Position numbers and translations under genes: made by a program
Source of the DNA: Bacteroidales bacterium UBA5536
Lineage (GTDB): Bacteria; Bacteroidota; Bacteroidia; Bacteroidales; F082
Length of the DNA stretch: 64,000 bases
NCBI GenBank assembly: GCA_002426795.1
Contig: DINQ01000008.1
Coordinates: 124,001 to 188,000 of the forward strand
Direction of reading: 5' to 3'
Part shown: piece after piece, positions 61,735-64,000 of the stretch
Layout of the letters: each line of letters starts with the position of its first letter
Numbering within the stretch: position 1 is the stretch's first letter
The notes under the pieces: model-generated
Told to the model about the DNA's origin: nothing
The model's input: only the letters and a program-made list of their open reading frames with translations
Database searches by the model: none

Positions 61735-62249
61735 TCTTACAAGAGTACGTAAACGAAAACCGCGATCTTTTTTTCGATCGTGTTACAGATATAGCCTACT
61801 TGCTAGGCATTCCCGCCGATTGGCTGATGGCGGTCATGTACAAAGAAAGCACCCTAAACCACCGCGCAGTTAACCCCAGCACCGGCGCCACTGGTCTAAT
61901 CCAGTTCATGCCAAGCACCGCCACAAGTTTAGGCACCACCACCAGCGCGCTCAAAAACATGCAAAACTTTGAGCAACTCGAATATGTTTACCACTATCTT
62001 AAGCCATACGCTAGCAAGTTCAAAACCTATGTAGATGTTTATTTGGCCGTATTTTTCCCCGCAGCCATAGGCAAAGAACCCGGCTACATTTTACGCACCA
62101 GCACACTCCCCGCCGAATTGGTAGCACAATACAACCCCGGACTTGATTACAACCACGATTTCGTCATTACAAAGGCCGAAGTAGAACAATTCGCGCTGGC
62201 TAGTTTTCCACCCGACATACAAACCGCATTAAAAAAAAAATCCTCATGA
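61731..62249 (+). CDS. Lytic transglycosylase (SLT family), virion-associated
   Basis: The 172-residue protein has the SLT signature: catalytic Glu39 in YKESTLNHRAVN, then ATGLIQFMPSTATSLG. It cleaves the glycan backbone of peptidoglycan to let DNA in or virions out. It has no signal peptide. ATG 61731 overlaps the previous stop; its own stop overlaps the next small gene. A C-terminal EF-hand-like part (NPGLDYNHDFVITKAE) may bind calcium. Confidence 0.88.
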   Translation: MILQEYVNENRDLFFDRVTDIAYLLGIPADWLMAVMYKESTLNHRAVNPSTGATGLIQFMPSTATSLGTTTSALKNMQNFEQLEYVYHYLKPYASKFKTYVDVYLAVFFPAAIGKEPGYILRTSTLPAELVAQYNPGLDYNHDFVITKAEVEQFALASFPPDIQTALKKKSS

Positions 62250-62329
62250 ATAACAAAACCCTCGACATGATACAAACGGCAGCCTGGGCCGTCGCCCTCA
62301 TCATTGCCATTTACAAATTAACCCGCTAA
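62246..62329 (+). CDS. Tiny phage membrane peptide (27 residues)
   Basis: One span (AAWAVALIIAIYKL) makes up most of the peptide. It is too short for gene callers but starts at the transglycosylase stop (ATGA), as many genes here do. It could be a virion membrane peptide or a holin-like peptide. Confidence 0.5.
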   Translation: MNNKTLDMIQTAAWAVALIIAIYKLTR

Positions 62330-62341
62330 AACCCCGAAGCC

Positions 62342-62596
62342 ATGAATCCCGTATTTTACAACAGCCTAAACCAACTACTCACCGAAGCCGACGCCATTGC
62401 CACAGTGGATGATAATACAATTTATCTAGGTTTCTGCCTGCCAGGCACCACCGGAACCAACGCCGCCACCTGGGCCATTTGCCGCGTATTAACCTCCGGC
62501 ATCACAACCACCCGCACATGGGCCAACGGCCAACGCTCATACGATCTTATTTTCGACAATTACGCCTCATACACATACAGCTTCAAAAACTTTTAG
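62342..62596 (+). CDS. Small protein preceding the receptor-binding protein (84 residues)
   Basis: The pattern TIYLGFCLPGTTGTNAATWA followed by RTWANGQRSYDLIFDNY and a Tyr/Phe-rich end occurs in small genes before variable-domain proteins in many Bacteroidota phages, as recalled. It is probably a spike component or chaperone. It lies 2 bases before the receptor-binding gene. Confidence 0.65.
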   Translation: MNPVFYNSLNQLLTEADAIATVDDNTIYLGFCLPGTTGTNAATWAICRVLTSGITTTRTWANGQRSYDLIFDNYASYTYSFKNF

Positions 62597-62598
62597 CC

Positions 62599-63939
62599 AT
62601 GCCAAACATCACGATCGACAAAATCACAGGCCGCCCACTATTACACAGCCACAAAGCCACCGACATAAACGAGTTAAACGAAAGTTTGTTATATAGTCAG
62701 TGGTACGGCGTAAGGCGGCAGCGCGGCCAGACGAGCAGCGTACTAACAAGAATTGGCAACCCCGACCTGCACAAAGCAGTAGGCGGCCTACCAATCCAAA
62801 ACAAAATGCGCCGATGTTTACTTTTGCCAAATGGTACAGTTAACTATTATTTAGACGCCAACGACAGCACAAAAACCGAAACCGGAGCCGCCGCCGACCT
62901 CACAGGCGCCGCAGGCCATGTAATGGTCGAAATTCCCGAACACTACTACAAAGCATGGGAGGAAGTAGTAGGAACAACAGTTTACGAAAATTACGCTATT
63001 TCAGAATTTGCCCTATCCGGATTCACAAAAATTGAAAAGCACTACATATCAGCCTATGAAGCATCAATAAACCGAACCACCGGCGCCGCCGCGTCAGTAG
63101 TAAACAACACAACCACATACCGAGGCGGAAACAATAACGCCGCCTATGATGCAGGCGACAACACCCTTTTAGGCCGCCCGGTTACCAACTTAACAAGAAC
63201 ACAAGAACAAGCCGCCGCCGAATTGATAGGCGCCGGATGGACAGAAGAACCTTTTCAATATTTCTGGCCTTGGCGCTGGCTGGCATTAATCGAATTTGCC
63301 AACACAAACGGCCAATTAGCCGTAAACAACACCCTCACAGCCGAAGGCTATAGACAGGGAGGTCTAGGAGATGGAATAACCACCGCCGACGGAACAGAAT
63401 GGAGCAATTTTAACGCTTACAATCCATTTTGGAGCAATGGAGTAACAAATTCATTAGGCAACGCAAGCGGCGAAGTGTCATTCACAGTTAACAATTTTGG
63501 CGGAGCAGGCATAAACCGCACATTCAAAGCCAATTCATACAGGGGAATATCAATACCTTTTGGCGGCATTTGGAAAAGGCTGCAAGGCGTTAACATCAAC
63601 CGCACAGGCGGGAAAGTTTTAGTTTACATAAAAAATGGAGTTACAGGATTTTATAACGACACAGCTACCGGCTATACATTATTGGGAGAAATGCCATACG
63701 CAAGCGATTACATTTTAAATATTATATTTCCGTATTTGTTACCGCGAAACAACGGCGGAGGAAGCTCCACGGGATTTTGCGATTATTACTATTACCCAAG
63801 TTCAGATGGATGGAAAGCCCCTCATTTGTCCGCGCTTGCGTATTCTGGCTCGGCTGCGGGCTTCGCTTGCGTGCATGCGTATTATTCGGCTGCGTATGCG
63901 GCTGCGAATTGCGGCTTCCGCCTTTGCTTTAAATCGTAA
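62599..63939 (+). CDS. Receptor-binding protein with DGR-type variable C-terminal domain (446 residues)
   Basis: ATG 62599 gives an N-terminus MPNITIDKITGRPLL and then blocks seen in DGR target proteins of Bacteroidota phages: IQNKMRRCLLLPNGTVNYYL, VMVEIPEHYYKAW, YISAYEASINRTTG, YRGGNNNAAYD, GYRQGGLGDGITT and CDYYYY. The last 41 residues (406-446) are Ala/Tyr/Ser-rich and end CGFRLCF, the usual form of a C-type-lectin variable region. It should bind the host surface. Confidence 0.82.
   Translation: MPNITIDKITGRPLLHSHKATDINELNESLLYSQWYGVRRQRGQTSSVLTRIGNPDLHKAVGGLPIQNKMRRCLLLPNGTVNYYLDANDSTKTETGAAADLTGAAGHVMVEIPEHYYKAWEEVVGTTVYENYAISEFALSGFTKIEKHYISAYEASINRTTGAAASVVNNTTTYRGGNNNAAYDAGDNTLLGRPVTNLTRTQEQAAAELIGAGWTEEPFQYFWPWRWLALIEFANTNGQLAVNNTLTAEGYRQGGLGDGITTADGTEWSNFNAYNPFWSNGVTNSLGNASGEVSFTVNNFGGAGINRTFKANSYRGISIPFGGIWKRLQGVNINRTGGKVLVYIKNGVTGFYNDTATGYTLLGEMPYASDYILNIIFPYLLPRNNGGGSSTGFCDYYYYPSSDGWKAPHLSALAYSGSAAGFACVHAYYSAAYAAANCGFRLCFKS
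63814..63936 (+). other. Candidate DGR variable region (VR)
   Basis: The last 123 coding bases start with a 21-base block repeated exactly at 63960. After that block, positions that are A in the downstream copy are C or T here at four of the five differences over the next 11 bases. The encoded residues vary in composition as expected of A-mutagenised codons, and the end (GFRLCF) is conserved. Confidence 0.55.
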
Positions 63940-63959
63940 AAAAATAGGTTGTGAAACAC

Positions 63960-64000
63960 AAAGCCCCTCATTTGTCCGCGAATGTGTAAACCCTTAAACC
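63960..64000 (+). other. Possible DGR template repeat (TR), cut by the window edge
   Basis: The first 21 bases equal 63814-63834. The copy is noncoding, 20 bases after the target gene stop, and runs off the right end. Agreement with VR decays after about 32 bases, and one difference is T versus C, so a true TR is not certain. Confidence 0.4.

Larger units (their letters stand above)
47787..64000 (+). mobile_element. Integrated tailless, probably membrane-containing phage (left end and about 16 kb; right end not reached)
   Basis: Rep_trans initiator, SSB, P-loop ATPase, candidate capsid protein, many single-span membrane proteins, SH3-like protein, lytic transglycosylase, FISUMP and DGR-type receptor-binding proteins are arranged in two repressor-controlled rightward blocks. 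Portal, large terminase, tail tube and tape measure genes are absent. The plus strand is A+C-rich against the host's balanced composition. No integrase is seen, so the exact left boundary in 47787-47883 is approximate. Genome content recalls FLiP and PM2-like phages without matching either. Confidence 0.75.

Noticed and set aside
47787..64000. Integrated plasmid or conjugative element rather than a phage
   Set aside because: A Rep_trans protein and SSB would fit a plasmid, but no relaxase, coupling protein or partition genes are seen, while a transglycosylase, SH3 protein, spike-type proteins and a receptor-binding protein are.
47787..64000. Filamentous inovirus
   Set aside because: Rep, ATPase and small membrane proteins would fit, but the ATPase lacks the pI/Zot membrane anchor, the 187-residue beta-rich protein has no place in an inovirus, and a lytic transglycosylase is not expected. 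It is kept as the main alternative rather than fully excluded.

Overview
The window comes from a Bacteroidota chromosome, most likely a Bacteroidales/Marinilabiliales-type organism. The placement rests on type III glutamine synthetase, families nearly confined to the phylum (DUF4199, DUF4251, DUF4301, DUF4831, DUF3127), -7 promoter elements of the form TAnnTTTG, and a general lack of Shine-Dalgarno sequences. No rRNA or other phylogenetic marker is present, so the order is an inference.

Positions 1-47786 are ordinary chromosome. In order: the tail of a GlmU-like nucleotidyltransferase; lon; a quinone reductase; an oligopeptide-type binding lipoprotein; the translation cluster thrS-infC-rpmI-rplT, with infC starting at a non-AUG codon; an NtrC-type regulator beside a complex sensor kinase; a DUF218-DUF1684 fusion; pdxH; a PutP-like symporter; two tRNA-Leu genes; a nikR-led TonB/ABC metal uptake operon with a methyltransferase; pepE; an RRM protein; tRNA-Arg, -Ser, -Pro and -Lys; a metallophosphoesterase; a Sua5/YrdC protein; a polyprenyl-glycosyltransferase/epimerase/GT4 group; gmhA-gmhB and later kdsA (heptose and KDO for LPS); a second SSS symporter; glnN; and msrA.

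From about 47.8 kb to the right edge the character changes. Genes are small, tightly packed, often joined by ATGA overlaps, almost all rightward, and the plus strand becomes rich in A and C and poor in G. The genes are two leftward XRE-type repressors, a divergent early promoter, a Rep_trans-type replication initiator, SSB, a compact P-loop ATPase with Zot/P9-like motif order, a 187-residue candidate capsid protein with its own strong terminator, about ten small proteins with a single membrane span, an SH3-like membrane protein, a lytic transglycosylase, a GIY-YIG protein, a membrane-anchored FISUMP-type protein and a receptor-binding protein whose C-terminus looks like a diversity-generating-retroelement (DGR) variable region. 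There is no portal, large terminase, tail tube or tape measure. I read this as an integrated tailless, probably membrane-containing phage replicating through single-stranded DNA. It recalls Flavobacterium phage FLiP in its Rep and transglycosylase, but has an ATPase and a capsid candidate too short for a double jelly roll. It may represent an undescribed phage group.

The phage carries an AT-rich accessory island (about 55.17-56.31 kb) with an integron-like attC site and at least one apparent gene cassette, a reverse-strand lipoprotein moron, and a possible DGR template repeat running off the right end. The right boundary, an integrase and any reverse transcriptase are outside the window.
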